A DNA stretch of 64,000 nucleotides from Corydoras sp. C115 (GCA_019802505.1 JAFMOC010000032.1:2215958-2279957); one strand, 5' to 3'; numbered from the stretch's first letter, positions 37,280-48,635 are shown. The notes: a model not told the origin generated them from the sequence alone. A program made the numbers and translations.

Positions 37280-37835
37280 TATGTATTTGCACTGCTAATT
37301 TAGACTAATTAATGTCTACCGATCACAGATGCAATCACAGCTCCCGTCTCATCCCTTATAATAACGAAGTCCCTGTTCTTGTGGGTGCTTTAAGGACCTG
37401 ATGCTCTCTGGTTTTTAATACAAAGCCTGCGTTAACGTCGGTACACAATGCTCATCATCAACATGACTCTTCAGCGCCGGCAGCCGAGCTTCACACCTGA
37501 TTGCTGTCTTTTCATATTCATATTTTCATATTCATAACGGGTGGCAGTCTTTTCTCTTAAACATTATCATCGCGTGTCCGGACGTTTTCGTTCCTGTCCA
37601 TTCGTATGATAATTAGCCCTGCTCTCCATGAAGAAGACATTGATGTAGGAGATTTCTCAATGGCTGGAGGGATATTTGGAGACGGTTATCATCGCTCACT
37701 GAGGAAACTGTCTATAAAATCTCCTGAAAGACGTTTAGAACTGTTTCATAGTGTGCTTTTGTTAATAATAATATTGAGGTTACTGTGATTATCCCTGCGT
37801 AGAGGTGACCTGAGCCTGGCTTCGGTCCAGAACCT
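37280..37835. promoter_or_regulatory. Candidate conserved noncoding block
   Basis: Repeat-free, with GTAGGAGATTTCTCAATGGC and GGATATTTGGAGACGGTTAT. A 60-codon ORF here matches nothing known. Confidence 0.3.
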
Positions 37836-37839
37836 GAGT

Positions 37840-37905
37840 TAAGATAGATAGAGACCTTTTATTGTCATTGCACCTCTGCAACGAGATTTCAGCAGCAATC
37901 TTAGG
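37840..37905 (-). repeat. Retroelement 3' tail fragment (LINE-like)
   Basis: The minus strand reads GAGGTGCAATGACAATAAAA, then GGTCTCTATCTATCTT, a non-LTR style end. Confidence 0.5.
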
Positions 37906-37949
37906 TGCATCAACAAACCGTATAAACAAAAGAATAAAAAGTTTAAAAC

Positions 37950-37956
<7 letters not shown>

Positions 37957-38010
<54 letters not shown>
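37957..38010. repeat. (AT)n microsatellite
   Basis: About 27 units directly before a SINE head. Confidence 0.95.
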
Positions 38011-38012
<2 letters not shown>

Positions 38013-38317
38013 TGGCTTAGTGGTTGGCACCCAATCCCCATCTGGGTGGAGTTTCCATGTTCTCCCCGTGTCCGCGTGGGTTTCCTCCGGGTTCTCCGGT
38101 TTCCTCCCACAGTCCAAAAACATGGATCAAGTCAATTGAATTCTCCAAATTGCCCCATATAGAGTGTGTGTGTGAGTGAGTGTGTGCCCAGCGATAGATT
38201 GGCGTCCTGTCCTGGGTGTATCTGCCCAGCGCCCGAGACGTTCTCCCCTGGATGGGCATGGGGAACCCTACCGCGACCCTAATAGAGGATAAAGCGGAAG
38301 ATAATGAATGAATGAAT
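38011..38317 (+). repeat. Family A SINE after an (AT)n tract
   Basis: The B box is deleted (GGTTGGCACCCAATCCCC). Confidence 0.87.
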
Positions 38318-38322
38318 ATATG

Positions 38323-38568
38323 GGGCGGCACGGTGGCTTAGTGGTTGGCATGTTCTCCTCTCAGCGCTAGGGATTCCCGGTTGGAATCCCCATCTGGGTG
38401 GAGTTTCCATGTTCTCCCCGTGTCCGCGTGGGCTTCCTCCGGGTTCTCCGGTTTCCTCCCACAGTCCAAAAACATGGATCAAGTCAATTGAGTACTCCAA
38501 ATTGCCCCATATAGAGTGTGTCTGTGTGAGCGAGTGTGTGCCCAGCGATAGATTGGCGTCCTGTCCTG
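38323..38568 (+). repeat. Family A SINE, tail replaced by family B
   Basis: Full head to GTCCTGTCCTGG, then the junction with antisense family B. Confidence 0.88.
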
Positions 38569-38692
38569 GAGCAATGAGGGTTAAGGGTCTTGCTCAAGGA
38601 CCCACGTTGGTAACTTCAGTAGACCTGGGATTTGAACCCCCAACCTTCAGATTGACAGCCCAACACCCAACCACTGAGCTACCGCGCCCTAG
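38569..38692 (-). repeat. Family B SINE fragment, antisense, fused to a family A SINE
   Basis: Starts at GCAATGAGGGTTAAGGG directly after family A sequence GTCCTGTCCTGG and runs to CCACTGAGCTACCGCGCCC. Its tail half is missing. Confidence 0.8.
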
Positions 38693-38699
38693 TCTACTA

Positions 38700-39245
38700 A
38701 AGAGGTTAAAAATCCCTTTATGATGTTCTCCTTTATAACAATTATCCTAATATTCATCACGTTTTAATGATTCTGAGGCCGAATCTTGAGCTGATGTCTT
38801 TACAGACAGAATCCGGGTCTGCTGTTGTATAACTGTAGTCACTTCAGAGATTTATGGAGGGTCTCAGAGGCGTCTGGTCAGAACCGTTGCAGACAGGAAG
38901 GTCCATTAAGTGCAAATAGCTTTAAAATGAAGAACTGGTGTTCCTCGCCACAGCAGCAGCATGAGGGCTTTTATTCTGCACACTCTCAGATTTTGAAAGT
39001 AGTGTACTAGGCTTTCATCTTCAGCTCCGAAAGTGAACTTCTTACTTAACACGTCACGGTCATTGTTTGTTCGTCCTCTCGTGGGCACTTTGAAGCGGCG
39101 CTCTGCTCCAGACGTAAACGAGACGGGTTCAGTTTTAAAGCCTTCGTGGACCTCTGAATTGATTCAGTTGAATATTGACAATTTCCAATTTAATGCAGAA
39201 GCTCCGTTACAGAACATAAACCCAACTAAGAAGCCAGCAAAATAA
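38700..39245. promoter_or_regulatory. Candidate conserved noncoding block
   Basis: Repeat-free. Contains AAGTGCAAATAGCTTTAAAA and AACACGTCACGGTCATTGTT; no coding signal. Confidence 0.3.
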
Positions 39246-39562
39246 TTCATTCATTCGTGGGGGGGGGGGGGGTTCTCCATGCCCATCCAGGGGAGAACGT
39301 TTCGGGCGCTGGGCAGATACACCCAGGACAGGGTGCCAATCTATCGCTGGACACACACTCACTCACACAGACACACTCTATATGGGGCAATTTGGAGAAT
39401 TCAATTGACTTGATCCATGTTTTTGGACTGTGGGAGGAAACCGGAGAACCCGGAGGAAACCCACTTGGACACGGGGAGAACATGGAAACTCCACCCAGAT
39501 TGGGATTTGAACCCGGGAATCGCCAGCGCTGAGAGAACATGCCAACCACTAAGCCACGATGC
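39246..39562 (-). repeat. Family A SINE
   Basis: The tail-to-G-run segment is lost (ATTCATTCGTGGGGG). Confidence 0.87.
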
Positions 39563-39591
39563 ATTCAGTACCCTTAAAGCAGTTTTTGTAC

Positions 39592-39715
39592 TGTAAGAGA
39601 AACCATGTGGACACGGGGAGGACATGGAAACTCTCCTTATATCGGGATTGGAACCTGGATCCCCAGCGCTGAGAGGGGGACGTGTAGGTTTGCATGTCCT
39701 CCTCATGTCGGTGTG
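39592..39715 (-). repeat. Diverged family A head fragment
   Basis: CCATGTGGACACGGGGAGG to GATCCCCAGCGCTGAG, then a short + piece GCATGTCCTCCTCATG. Confidence 0.6.
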
Positions 39716-39719
39716 GATT

Positions 39720-40049
39720 TGTGGTTGGCATGTTCTCCTCTCAGCACTAGGGATTCCCGGTTCGAATCCCCATCTGGGTGGAGTTTCCATGTCCTCCCCG
39801 TGTCCGCGTGGGTTTCCTCCGGGTTCTCCGGTTTCCTCCCATGGATCAAGTCAATTGAATTCTCCAAATTGCCCCATAAAGAGTGTGTCTGTGTGAGTGA
39901 GTGTGTGCCCAGTGATGGATTGGCGCCCTGTCCTGGGTGTATCTGCCCAGCGCCCGAAATGTTCTCCCCTGGATGGGCATGGGGAACCCCCCCTCCCATC
40001 CCGCGACCCCAATATAGGATAAAGCGGAAGATAATGGATGGATGGATAT
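39720..40049 (+). repeat. Family A SINE
   Basis: Starts inside the A box; CACAGTCCAAAAAC is deleted. Confidence 0.87.
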
Positions 40050-40075
40050 ACAGTATGAGACATGGCTGCAGTATT

Positions 40076-40205
40076 CATTCATTCATTATCTTCCGCTTTA
40101 TCCTCTATTAGGGTCGCGGTGGGGTTCCCCATGCCCATCCAGGGGAGAACATTTCGGGCGCTGGGCAGATACACCCAGGACAGGGCGCCAATCCATCGCT
40201 GGGCA
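40076..40205 (-). repeat. 5'-truncated family A SINE with TSD
   Basis: Only the tail third is present (to CCATCGCTGGGCA), yet GGCTGCAGTATT flanks it at 40064-40075 and 40206-40217. Confidence 0.92.
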
Positions 40206-40217
40206 GGCTGCAGTATT

Positions 40218-41150
40218 TAAAATGATAATAAGACCGGCGCTTTGAGTTCCAGCTGATCGATGCCGCTCGGAACACGTCTGAAAATTATAAATGAAACATC
40301 AATTATTTTATTCCCTTTGATTAAAAGCCTCTAGTTGTCAAAATGTGGTGGCCTCCTGACGGAAACCCATTTTTCTGTCCAATTTGAAACAGACATTTTT
40401 CTCGGAGTGACTTATGCGGCACAAGGCTAAAGCCATGTCGGCTTTTCCATTAGGCCTGGAGGAAAAGCTTTAATGGCTTATTGATTAAATAAAAGGGAAA
40501 CGTAAAAGAGGGCTTTGTCCTTCCTCTGTTTTATCCCTTCTGCTCAAACATTGCATGCTCCGGCTTAAGGACTTAATTGTCATGATTAAGACCCATTACG
40601 GGCCTCGTTTGTCACACCGTGGGTTTCGGGTTTAACGCAGAAATGGCACGTTGGAGAATTTCCCAAAATGAAGTTTGAAAAGCAGTCGTATTGCGTTCTC
40701 GGGCGTATTTTTTATCATTATAAGCCCTTCATAATCAAACTTCTTCAATTACACTTCACGGTGATCGATACCAACAACACCTTGTTTGATTCCAGGCCGT
40801 TTGATTCATGGAAATCAATTCCGTGGCAGGATTTCGAGGGCCGTGGACCGAGGGCGGGCTGCGGGAGTGAAATGTGTCAGGTTGGAGATAAAGGAGGTTT
40901 TAATGAGCTTTTTATCAACAGTCTGAAACGCCGGCGTCTGCTTTGGCCGTTGTTTTGTCATCGGGACAATTAAACCAGTTGTATTGTTAATTATGTGCTT
41001 ATGTATTAGAGAAATATGAAAAGCCATTTCACACCAAGTATGAAGGACAGCACTGTAGCACCCAACTACCAACCCAGCAAATTAATATTAATTCAATTAA
41101 CAGCTTTAAAATGAAGCTAAAGAACTCAAGTTCTCTCTCAGACACACTAA
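40218..41150. promoter_or_regulatory. Candidate conserved noncoding block, part duplicated
   Basis: Repeat-free, about 900 bp. 40821-41017 recurs at 41818-42014. Contains CTTAATTGTCATGATTAAG and GGCTTATTGATTAAATAAAA. Confidence 0.4.
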
Positions 41151-41179
41151 ATGATATATATATATATATATATATATAT

Positions 41180-41528
41180 AGGCGGCACGGTGGCTTAGTG
41201 GATTAGCATGTTCTACTCTCAGCACTAGGGATTCCCGGTTCGAATCCCCATCTGGGTGGAGTTTCCATGTTCTCCCCGTGTCTGCGTGGGTTTCCTCCGG
41301 GTTCTCCGGTTTCCTCCCACAGTCCAAAAACATGGATCAACTCAATTGAATTCTCAAAAATTGCCCCATATAGAGTGTGTGTGTGTGAGTGAGTGTGTAG
41401 CCAGCGATGGATTGGCGCCCTGTCCTGGGTGTATCTGCCCAGCGCCCGAGACGTTCTCCCCTGGATGGGCATGGGGAACCCCACCGCGACCCTAATAGAC
41501 GATAAAGCGCGAGATAATGAATGAATTA
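41180..41528 (+). repeat. Family A SINE after an (AT)n tract
   Basis: Full length, tail GAATGAATTAATG. Confidence 0.89.
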
Positions 41529-41539
41529 ATGTGTGTGTG

Positions 41540-41565
<26 letters not shown>

Positions 41566-41570
<5 letters not shown>

Positions 41571-41816
41571 TCTGCTTTGTCGTCTATTAGGGTCATGGGG
41601 GGGGGGGGGTTCCCATCCCATCCCATCCCATCCCATCCAGGGGAGAACGTTTCGGGCGCTGGGCAGATACACCCAGGACAGGGCACCAATCCATCACTGG
41701 TCACACACTCACACAGACACACTCTATATGGGGCAATTTGGAGAACTCAATTGACCTTGATCCATGTTTTTGGACTGTGGGAGGAAACCGGAGAACCCGG
41801 AGGAAATCCGGAGGAA
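41566..41816 (-). repeat. Family A SINE truncated at a duplicated block
   Basis: Ends abruptly at CGGAGGAAATCCGGAGGAAC, where the second copy of the 197-bp block begins. Confidence 0.87.
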
Positions 41817-41817
41817 C

Positions 41818-42014
41818 CCGTGGCAGGATTTCGAGGGCCGTGGGCCGAGGGCGGGCTGCGGGAGTGAAATGTGTCAGGTTGGAGATAAAGGAGGTTTTAA
41901 TGAGCTTTTTATCAACAGTCTGAAACGCCGGCGTCGGGTTTGACTGTTGTTTTGTCATCGGGACAATTAAACCAGTTGTATTGTTAATTATGTGCTTATG
42001 TATTAGAGAAATAT
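41818..42014 (+). repeat. Second copy of a 197-bp unique block
   Basis: Same orientation and same length as 40821-41017; I count about five differences, four of them clustered in one 12-base stretch. Confidence 0.93.
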
Positions 42015-42309
42015 AGCACCTCACGGCGCGGTCTCGGGTTCCGTTCCCAGTTGGCGTGAACAAAGGTCCTTTCCATGTGGATGCCGGTTGCCTCCCGCAT
42101 TCTAAAGACATGCCTGTAGGACAGTTAGAGGTACTAAATGGTCCCGTGACTGTAGTGCTTGTAATGGTTCCTGTTGGGAAAAGAGGCCTTAATGCTGCTC
42201 AGACAATAAACTCTTAATTTCCCAAAACTCCTCTCTTGCTTCATATTTTGCCTTATTAATGGGTTGTGATGTATGCTGCAAACGGTCTAAATGTTAATGT
42301 ACCGCTAAT

Positions 42310-42765
42310 TGTTTACTTCTTGATGTTTTGTTTAGTTTCTTTTTTGGAAAAAGAAACCGGGGTGTTAGCCCGCTCGTTCTTCACCGGAGGAGATCGGCTA
42401 CGCGGGGAATACTGCGTACGCCGCTTATGCCTGTTGAGCATTTCCCGGGAGATCGTGCGTAGCGTAGTACCGTGATTGAGCGCGGAAGGAGAGTTCAAAG
42501 ACAGCGGGCATAAAAACCAAAACAAACCATTTATTATTAAAAATGGTGTAGGAACACCAACAGAAACACCTGGTAAATACCGAAACAAAGACGTGCCCGG
42601 GGGAGAGGGGATACGGAAATTAAGTAAGGAAAACACCCGGTCACGTGCACCCAAAAGAGTCCATGAGTAAAATAAACGAGGGACAGGTGCCCGAGGCACC
42701 TGTGACGCGGGGTAACTAACTAAGGGAATAAAAAAACAACTCCAACAGTTCCCTCTGATTTGATT
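42310..42765. repeat. Possible unclassified interspersed element
   Basis: CpG-rich block followed by AAACCAAAACAAACCATTTA and an A-rich part; the composition differs from the neighbours. ORFs of up to 128 codons cover it but match nothing I know. Confidence 0.3.
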
Positions 42766-42769
42766 TAGA

Positions 42770-42962
42770 TTCAGATTGGGTCATTTATTGGACGCTTTTA
42801 TCCAAAGCGACTTACAAGGTGAACACAGGGTTCATCACAACATCCCTGGAGCAATGAGGGTTAAGGGTCTCGCTCAAGGACCCACATTGGTAACTTCAGT
42901 GGACCTGGGATTTGAACCCCCAACCTTCAGATTGATAGCCCAACGTCCTGACCACTGACCTT
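42770..42962 (-). repeat. Family B SINE, antisense
   Basis: GGGTCATTTATTGGACGCTTTTATCC at the tail side, then GGATTTGAACCCCCAACC and a decayed A box (GTCCTGACCACTGACC). Confidence 0.8.
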
Positions 42963-43102
42963 CCACTCCCTCTATGCACAATAACACTAATCACTCTTTC
43001 CACCAATCACCGCTGCTGCTGCTCGAACCACGTAGAGGTGTAGATCCCGCCCCTAACTGCCTAAACTAATCACAAACTACTGCCCTAGTTTTAAATCAGC
43101 CA

Positions 43103-43322
43103 ATCCCACAGTCCAAAAACATAGATCAAGTTAATTGTATTCTCAAAATTGCCCCATATAGAGTGTGTTTGGGTGAGTGAGTGTGTGCCCAGCGATGGAT
43201 TGGCGCCCTGTCTTGGGTCTATCTGCCCAGCGCCCGAGACGTTCTCCCCTGGATGGGCATGGGGAACCCCACCGCGACCCTAATAGAGGATAAAGCGGGA
43301 GATAATGAATGAATGAATGAAT
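43103..43322 (+). repeat. Family A SINE, 5'-truncated
   Basis: Starts at CCCACAGTCCAAAAACATAG. Confidence 0.88.
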
Positions 43323-43329
43323 TTCAGCC

Positions 43330-43740
43330 ATTTTGCGACTCTTATTATGTGCAAGTGATTTAAAATTCCTGACTCTAGTAAAGGATGAAGCCGGAGATGT
43401 TAATTTAAGGCCTTAAGTGTATTTAACCGTTCAGAACAATTATGTATATTTAATTTGGTCCGAAGTCTTTAATAGATTCCGAGGCAGAAAAACGGATATT
43501 GAGTGTGGATTGGATTAATTGAGTCATGACCAAGTGTTAGTATTCAACAATCTAATCCAATTCTCAGTGTTTTATGAGCACGAGCCTGAATAACACACAA
43601 CCTCATACACGGACTGCCGGCCGGGTTTTAGTTCGGAAGGTATTCAAATATCCAGTCGCCACATTTAATCCAAGTTGTAACTGTCTATATGAGCAGTTTA
43701 GATTTTAATTGGTTTAAAGTTTGTAAAATTGTATTTTATA
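43330..43740. other. Unique stretch, no gene seen
   Basis: AT-rich; nothing recognised. Confidence 0.5.
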
Positions 43741-43752
43741 ATTTCTGTTCTG

Positions 43753-44106
43753 GCAGCACGGTGGCTTAGTGGTTGGCACGTTATCCTCTCAGCGCTAGGG
43801 ATTCCCGGTTCGAATCCCCATCTGGGTGGAGTTTCCATGTTCTCCCCGTGTCCGCGTGGGTTTCCTCCGGGTTCTCCGGTTTCCTCCCACAGTCCAAAAA
43901 CATGGATCAAGTCAATTGAGTTCTCCAGATTGTCCCATATAGAGTGTGTCTGTGTGAGTGAGTGTGTGTCCAACGATAGATTGGCGTCCTGTCCTGGGTG
44001 TATCTGCCCAGCGCCCGAAACGTTCTCCCCTGGATGGGCATGGGGAACCCCCCCCCCCCCCTCCGTGACCCTAATATAGGATAAAGCGGAAGATAATGGA
44101 TGGATG
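43753..44106 (+). repeat. Family A SINE, duplicated with flank (first)
   Basis: Preceded by GTATTTTATAATTTCTGTTC. Confidence 0.89.
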
Positions 44107-44130
44107 AATGTATTTTATAACTTCTGTTCT

Positions 44131-44448
44131 GGCGGCACGGTGGCTTAGTGGTCGGCACGTTCTCCTCTCAGCGCTAGGGATTCCCGGTTGGAATCCCCAT
44201 CTGGGTGGAGTTTCCATGTTCTCCCCGTGTCCGCGTGGGTTTCCTCCGGGTTCTCCGGTTTCCTCCCACAGTCCAAAAACATGGATCAAGTTAATTGAAT
44301 TCTCAAAATTGCCCCATATAGAGTGTGTTTGGGTGAGTGAGTGTGTGTTCAGCGATGGATTGGCGCCCTGTCCTGGGTCTATCTGCCCAGCGCCTGAAAC
44401 GTTCTCCCCTGGATGGGCATGAATGAATGATAATGAATGAATGAATGT
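44131..44448 (+). repeat. Family A SINE, duplicated with flank (second)
   Basis: Preceded by GTATTTTATAACTTCTGTTC. The tail skips the CCC/GCGACC part (GGGCATGAATGAATG). Confidence 0.88.
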
Positions 44449-45000
44449 AATATGGTTCTAAATCATGATGTAAATCCATTCTTAAGGGTCATTCTTAAGA
44501 TGAAGAGTTTATAATGTAGAAATTGCTCATTTAATATTTGTTTTTGTGATTTATGTTACTGTTCTTACGGTTTAAAAGGATTTTAATGTTTACCTCACGT
44601 TGGTTTAGGCTTCTTCAATCAGACTCCCACTGAGTTACTAAAACCTCACTCATCATAGTTACTGAAGAAAGGCAGGGAAAGGTCACATCTGGTTCCGGAC
44701 GGAACGCTGCCCGGGTGTTCTGATCACCATGAATATTTGATTTGATCTGCCTCCCTGGTGTCAGACCTACACGCCGGCAGGACGGCTCAGGAGACGACTG
44801 TTATATTACTGATGACTTTTTAAAGGCGCTGTTTAATAAGTAATGTGTTTTTAGTTGTATTTGTAGAACACAGTGTCACAGAGAGCCGCCATTTATTTAA
44901 ACTGGTGAATATTTCGGAAAAGAAACGTCATTTGAGTGCCGAGAGTGTGACTCATTTCATATGGTAAATAAAAATGACTAAATATTGCTTAAGAATTATT
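44449..45000. promoter_or_regulatory. Candidate conserved noncoding block
   Basis: Repeat-free with CACCATGAATATTTGATTTG; no ORF of note. Confidence 0.25.
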
Positions 45001-45002
45001 AA

Positions 45003-45350
45003 TTCATTCATTATCTCGCGCTTTATCCTCTATTAGGGTCGCGGTGGGGTTCCCCATGCCCATCCAGGGGAGAACATCTCGGGCGCTGGGCAGATACACC
45101 CAGGACAGGGCGCCAATCCATCGCTGGGCACACACACACAGACTCGCAAAGAAACACACTCTATATGGGGCAATTTGGAGAACTCAATTGACTTGATCCA
45201 TGTTTTTGGACTGTGGGAGGAAACCGGAGAACCCGGAGGAAACCCACGCGGACACGGGGAGAACATGGAAACTCCACCCAGATGGGGATTCGAACCGGGA
45301 ATCCCTAGTGCTGAGAGGAGAACGTGCTAACCACTAAGCCACCGTGCCGC
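45003..45350 (-). repeat. Family A SINE, dimer unit 1
   Basis: Ends GCCGCCCTTAAGTATTATTC. Confidence 0.89.
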
Positions 45351-45361
45351 CCTTAAGTATT

Positions 45362-45703
45362 ATTCATTATCTTCCGCTTTATCCTATAATAGGGTCGCGG
45401 TAGGGTTCCCCATGCCCATCCAGGGGAGAACATCTCAGGCGCTGGGCAGATAGACCCAGGACAGGGCGCCAATCCATCGCTGGGCACACACTCACTCACA
45501 CAGACACACTCTATATGGGGCAATTTTGAGAATTCAATTGACTTGATCCATGTTTTTGGACTGTGGGAGGAAACCGGAGAACCCGGAGGAAACCCACGCA
45601 GACACGGGGAGAACATGGAAACTCCACCCAGATGGGGATTCGAACCGGGAATCCCTAGCACTGAGAGGAGAACATGCCAACCACTAAGCCACCGTGCCGC
45701 CCT
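45362..45703 (-). repeat. Family A SINE, dimer unit 2
   Basis: Ends GCCGCCCTTAAGTATTAC. CTTAAGAATTATT before unit 1 is the matching target. Confidence 0.89.
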
Positions 45704-45776
45704 TAAGTATTACATTATTGCTTAATTGACATAATACAAATAATAGTAATAATTGTAGCAACTGTTATTTAAGCAT

Positions 45777-45902
45777 AGCGATGGATTGGCGTCCTGTCCT
45801 GGGTGTATCTACCCAACACCCGAAACGTTCTCCCCGGGATGGGTATGGGGAACCCCACCGCGACCCTAATAGAGGATAAAGCGAGAGATGATGGTTGGAT
45901 GC
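45777..45902 (+). repeat. 5'-truncated family A SINE with TSD
   Basis: Starts at AGCGATGGATTGGCG. TATTTAAGCAT lies at 45766-45776 and 45903-45913. Confidence 0.9.
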
Positions 45903-45936
45903 TATTTAAGCATTTTTTTCAATTCTCTTTTCTCAT

Positions 45937-46089
45937 TGGGGTGGCGAGGGATCCAGGTTCGAATTCCGATCTGGGTTTCATGGTTCATGTTCTCCCCGTG
46001 TCTGTGTACGCTTCCTCTGGGTTCTCCTGTTTTCTCCCACAGTATGATAATATGGATTCTAGGTGAATGGGCTGCTCTAAATTGCCCCT
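45937..46089 (+). repeat. Old diverged relative of family A
   Basis: Recognisable CCAGGTTCGAATTCC and TCTCCCCGTGTCTGTG with many substitutions. It lacks the 3' half. Confidence 0.65.
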
Positions 46090-46418
46090 AGCGGCACGGT
46101 GGCTTAGTGGTTAGCACGTTCTCCTCTCAGCGCTAGGGATTCCCGGTTCGAATCCCCATCTGGCTGGAGTTTCCATGTTGTCCACGTGGGTTTCCTCCGG
46201 GTTCTCCGGTTTCCTCCCACAGTCCAAAAAAATGGATCAAGTCAATTGAGTTCTCCAAATTGCCCCATGTAGAGTGTGTCTGTGTGAGTGAGTGTGTGCC
46301 CAGTGATAGGTTGTCGCCCTGTCCTTGGCGCCCGAAACGTTCTCCCCTGGATTGGCATGGGGAACCCCACCGCGACCCAAATAGAGGATAAAGCGGAAGA
46401 TAATGAATGAATGAATGA
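46090..46418 (+). repeat. Family A SINE
   Basis: Full head; deletion at CCTGTCCTTGGCGCCCG. Confidence 0.89.
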
Positions 46419-46424
46419 AATTGG

Positions 46425-47005
46425 TGTGTGTGTATGCCATAAGATATCCTCATTAGAGATAAAGGAGCCTATCCCAGTGCTCCAAGATTAAAATATATGG
46501 AAACAGCAGGTTGCCAGTTCTGTGCAGGATGCGCAGACATGCAGACCTGCACATTGATACCCAATATGAGACGTATTACAAATAAAGCTACTGACATGGT
46601 TTGAGTTTCTGGAAGTTTACACAGACACAGAGGGGTCGTATAAACATCACAGAGTAAGGATTGCATATCTGCACCACCTCTGAATCAATCCCCCAACCCC
46701 CAGACGCCGTGTGGAAAGTGTGTATTTACTTAAATGACTGACCTTGTGATGGAGTGCGGTTCTGTCAGAGATGGATTTTTAACCGTCCGGGGCGAAGGCA
46801 TCTGAAGTCTAATTTCAGAATGCAGTTAGCTTTAAAAACAGTCATCGCAGTGTTTGGACTCCGAACATGTATCAGTTAGCAATTTCCAGAAATGCGTGTA
46901 CGGAGGCGAGACGTTCCCCGTGGGGCAAGAGAGAGTGTCGAAACTGTGCGGACAGCCGAGGGGATTGCTGGAGAGATTGTCCTGCACTTTTTTTATGCTA
47001 GATGA
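46425..47005. promoter_or_regulatory. Candidate conserved noncoding block
   Basis: Repeat-free with TCTAATTTCAGAATGCAGTT and CAGTTAGCAATTTCCAGAAA. Confidence 0.3.
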
Positions 47006-47007
47006 TC

Positions 47008-47009
<2 letters not shown>

Positions 47010-47047
<38 letters not shown>
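47010..47047. repeat. (GT)n microsatellite
   Basis: About 19 GT units at the edge of a unique block. Confidence 0.95.
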
Positions 47048-47048
<1 letters not shown>

Positions 47049-47261
47049 CATGCATATGCTGGAGATGACCGATGTCCGGCTGAAATCAGGGAAGAAAGTG
47101 TGTGTCACTAACTGGACTGATAACTAGTTGTATAAGCAACACAATAACACTTTACACCAAATGCTTCAGTGAACTAATACATTAAACAGCAGATTGGTGG
47201 GGGGGGGGGGGGGGGGGTGCATTTCAGTTTTAGAATGAACCCCTGTACCTACCCCCCCTCC

Positions 47262-47480
47262 CCCCCCCCCCCCGTGCGACTCTACTGTAGGATTAAGTGG
47301 AAGATAATAAGATGAGGACTTATTGATGAGGTGGCTCATTGGTTAGCTCATTGACTTCTCAGTGTTTGAATCCCAATCTGGGTGGAGTTTCTGTTCTCCA
47401 CATCAGTGTGGGTTTCCTCCGGGTTCTCCGCTTTCCACCCACAGTCCAAAACCTTGGATTTAAGGTGAATTGGCTGTTAT
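47262..47480 (+). repeat. Diverged family A pieces
   Basis: A tail fragment after a C run (47262-47312), then an old head fragment with TTTGAATCCCAATCTGGG (47328-47480). Confidence 0.6.
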
Positions 47481-47514
47481 GTGCACCACGCACCAACAAT
47501 GGGGTGAATTGAGA

Positions 47515-47517
<3 letters not shown>

Positions 47518-47591
<74 letters not shown>
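47518..47591. repeat. (AT)n microsatellite
   Basis: About 37 units directly before a SINE head. Confidence 0.95.
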
Positions 47592-47594
<3 letters not shown>

Positions 47595-47928
47595 CGGCAC
47601 GGTGGCTTAGTGGTTTAGCATGTTCTCCTCTCAGCACTAGGGATTCCCGGTTCGAATCCCCATCTCCTCGTGTTCGCGTGGGTTTCCTCCGGGTTTTCCG
47701 GTTTCCTCCCACAGTCCAAAAACATGGATCAAGTCAATTGAATTCTCCAAATTGCCCCATATAGAGTGTGTCTGTGTGAGTGAGTGTGTGCCCAGCGATG
47801 GATTGGCGCCCTGTCCTGGGTGTATCTGCCCAGCGCCTGACATGTTCTCCCCTGGATTGGCATGGGGAACCCCACCACGACCCTAATAGAGGATAAAGCG
47901 GGAGATGAATGAATGAATGAATGAATAT
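47592..47928 (+). repeat. Family A SINE between two (AT)n tracts
   Basis: Full head; the core is shortened at CCATCTCCTCGTGTTCGC. Confidence 0.89.
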
Positions 47929-47999
47929 ATATATATATATATATAAAGCTTAAAGTTAGCCATTTAAAAAAATAAACTCTAAACAAATTAGAAGATATT

Positions 48000-48330
48000 T
48001 TTTCCAGAATTATTATTATTATTATTATTTTAAATACGTAGACTTCAATATTTAAATATTTAATAATTTATACAGTTTTCTTTAAACGGTACAAATATTG
48101 CCTTATCTGTAACTCATTAAACTGATTACATTTTTAAGGATTTCATGCTCTTAAGATAAGTGCTGAATTAATTTGGCTGCTCAGGCGTGAGAACCTCATT
48201 AACATATCAGAAATCATTATTAATTCTGTTACAATAAAAGACACAGACTCGCTTCAGACACGTTATGAAACGTACCATTGCACGCTGTAGTCTGTCTTTC
48301 TGTATATTTGTGCTTTAAATAAAAACTCAT
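48000..48330. other. Unique AT-rich stretch
   Basis: No gene or repeat recognised. Confidence 0.5.
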
Positions 48331-48592
48331 ACCCATCCAGAGGAGAACGCTGGGCAGATACACCCAGGGCAGGGCGCCAATCCATCGCTGGGCACACACT
48401 CACACACACACACACTCTATATGGGGCAATTTGGAGAACTCAATTGACTTGATCCATGTTTTTGGACTGCGGGAGGAAACCGGAGAACCCGGAGGAAACC
48501 GGGGAGAACACGGGGAGAACATGGAAACTCCACCCAGATTGGGATTCGAACCGGGAAACCCTAGTGCTGAGAGGAGAACGTGCCAACCACTT
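48331..48592 (-). repeat. Family A SINE, tail missing
   Basis: Starts CCCATCCAGAGGAGAACGC; duplication GGGGAGAACACGGGGAGAAC inside. Confidence 0.86.
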
Positions 48593-48635
48593 TCCAACTT
48601 CATTCTGAAAATCCTGTTCCAACTCTTGTTGCTAT

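Noticed and set aside
40668..40973. 101-codon ORF over the duplicated block
   Set aside because: The second copy does not keep the frame upstream, and an antisense ORF of similar length exists. A noncoding element is more likely.
42313..42699. 128-codon minus ORF in CpG-rich sequence
   Set aside because: No family was recognised; it lies in a probable interspersed element.
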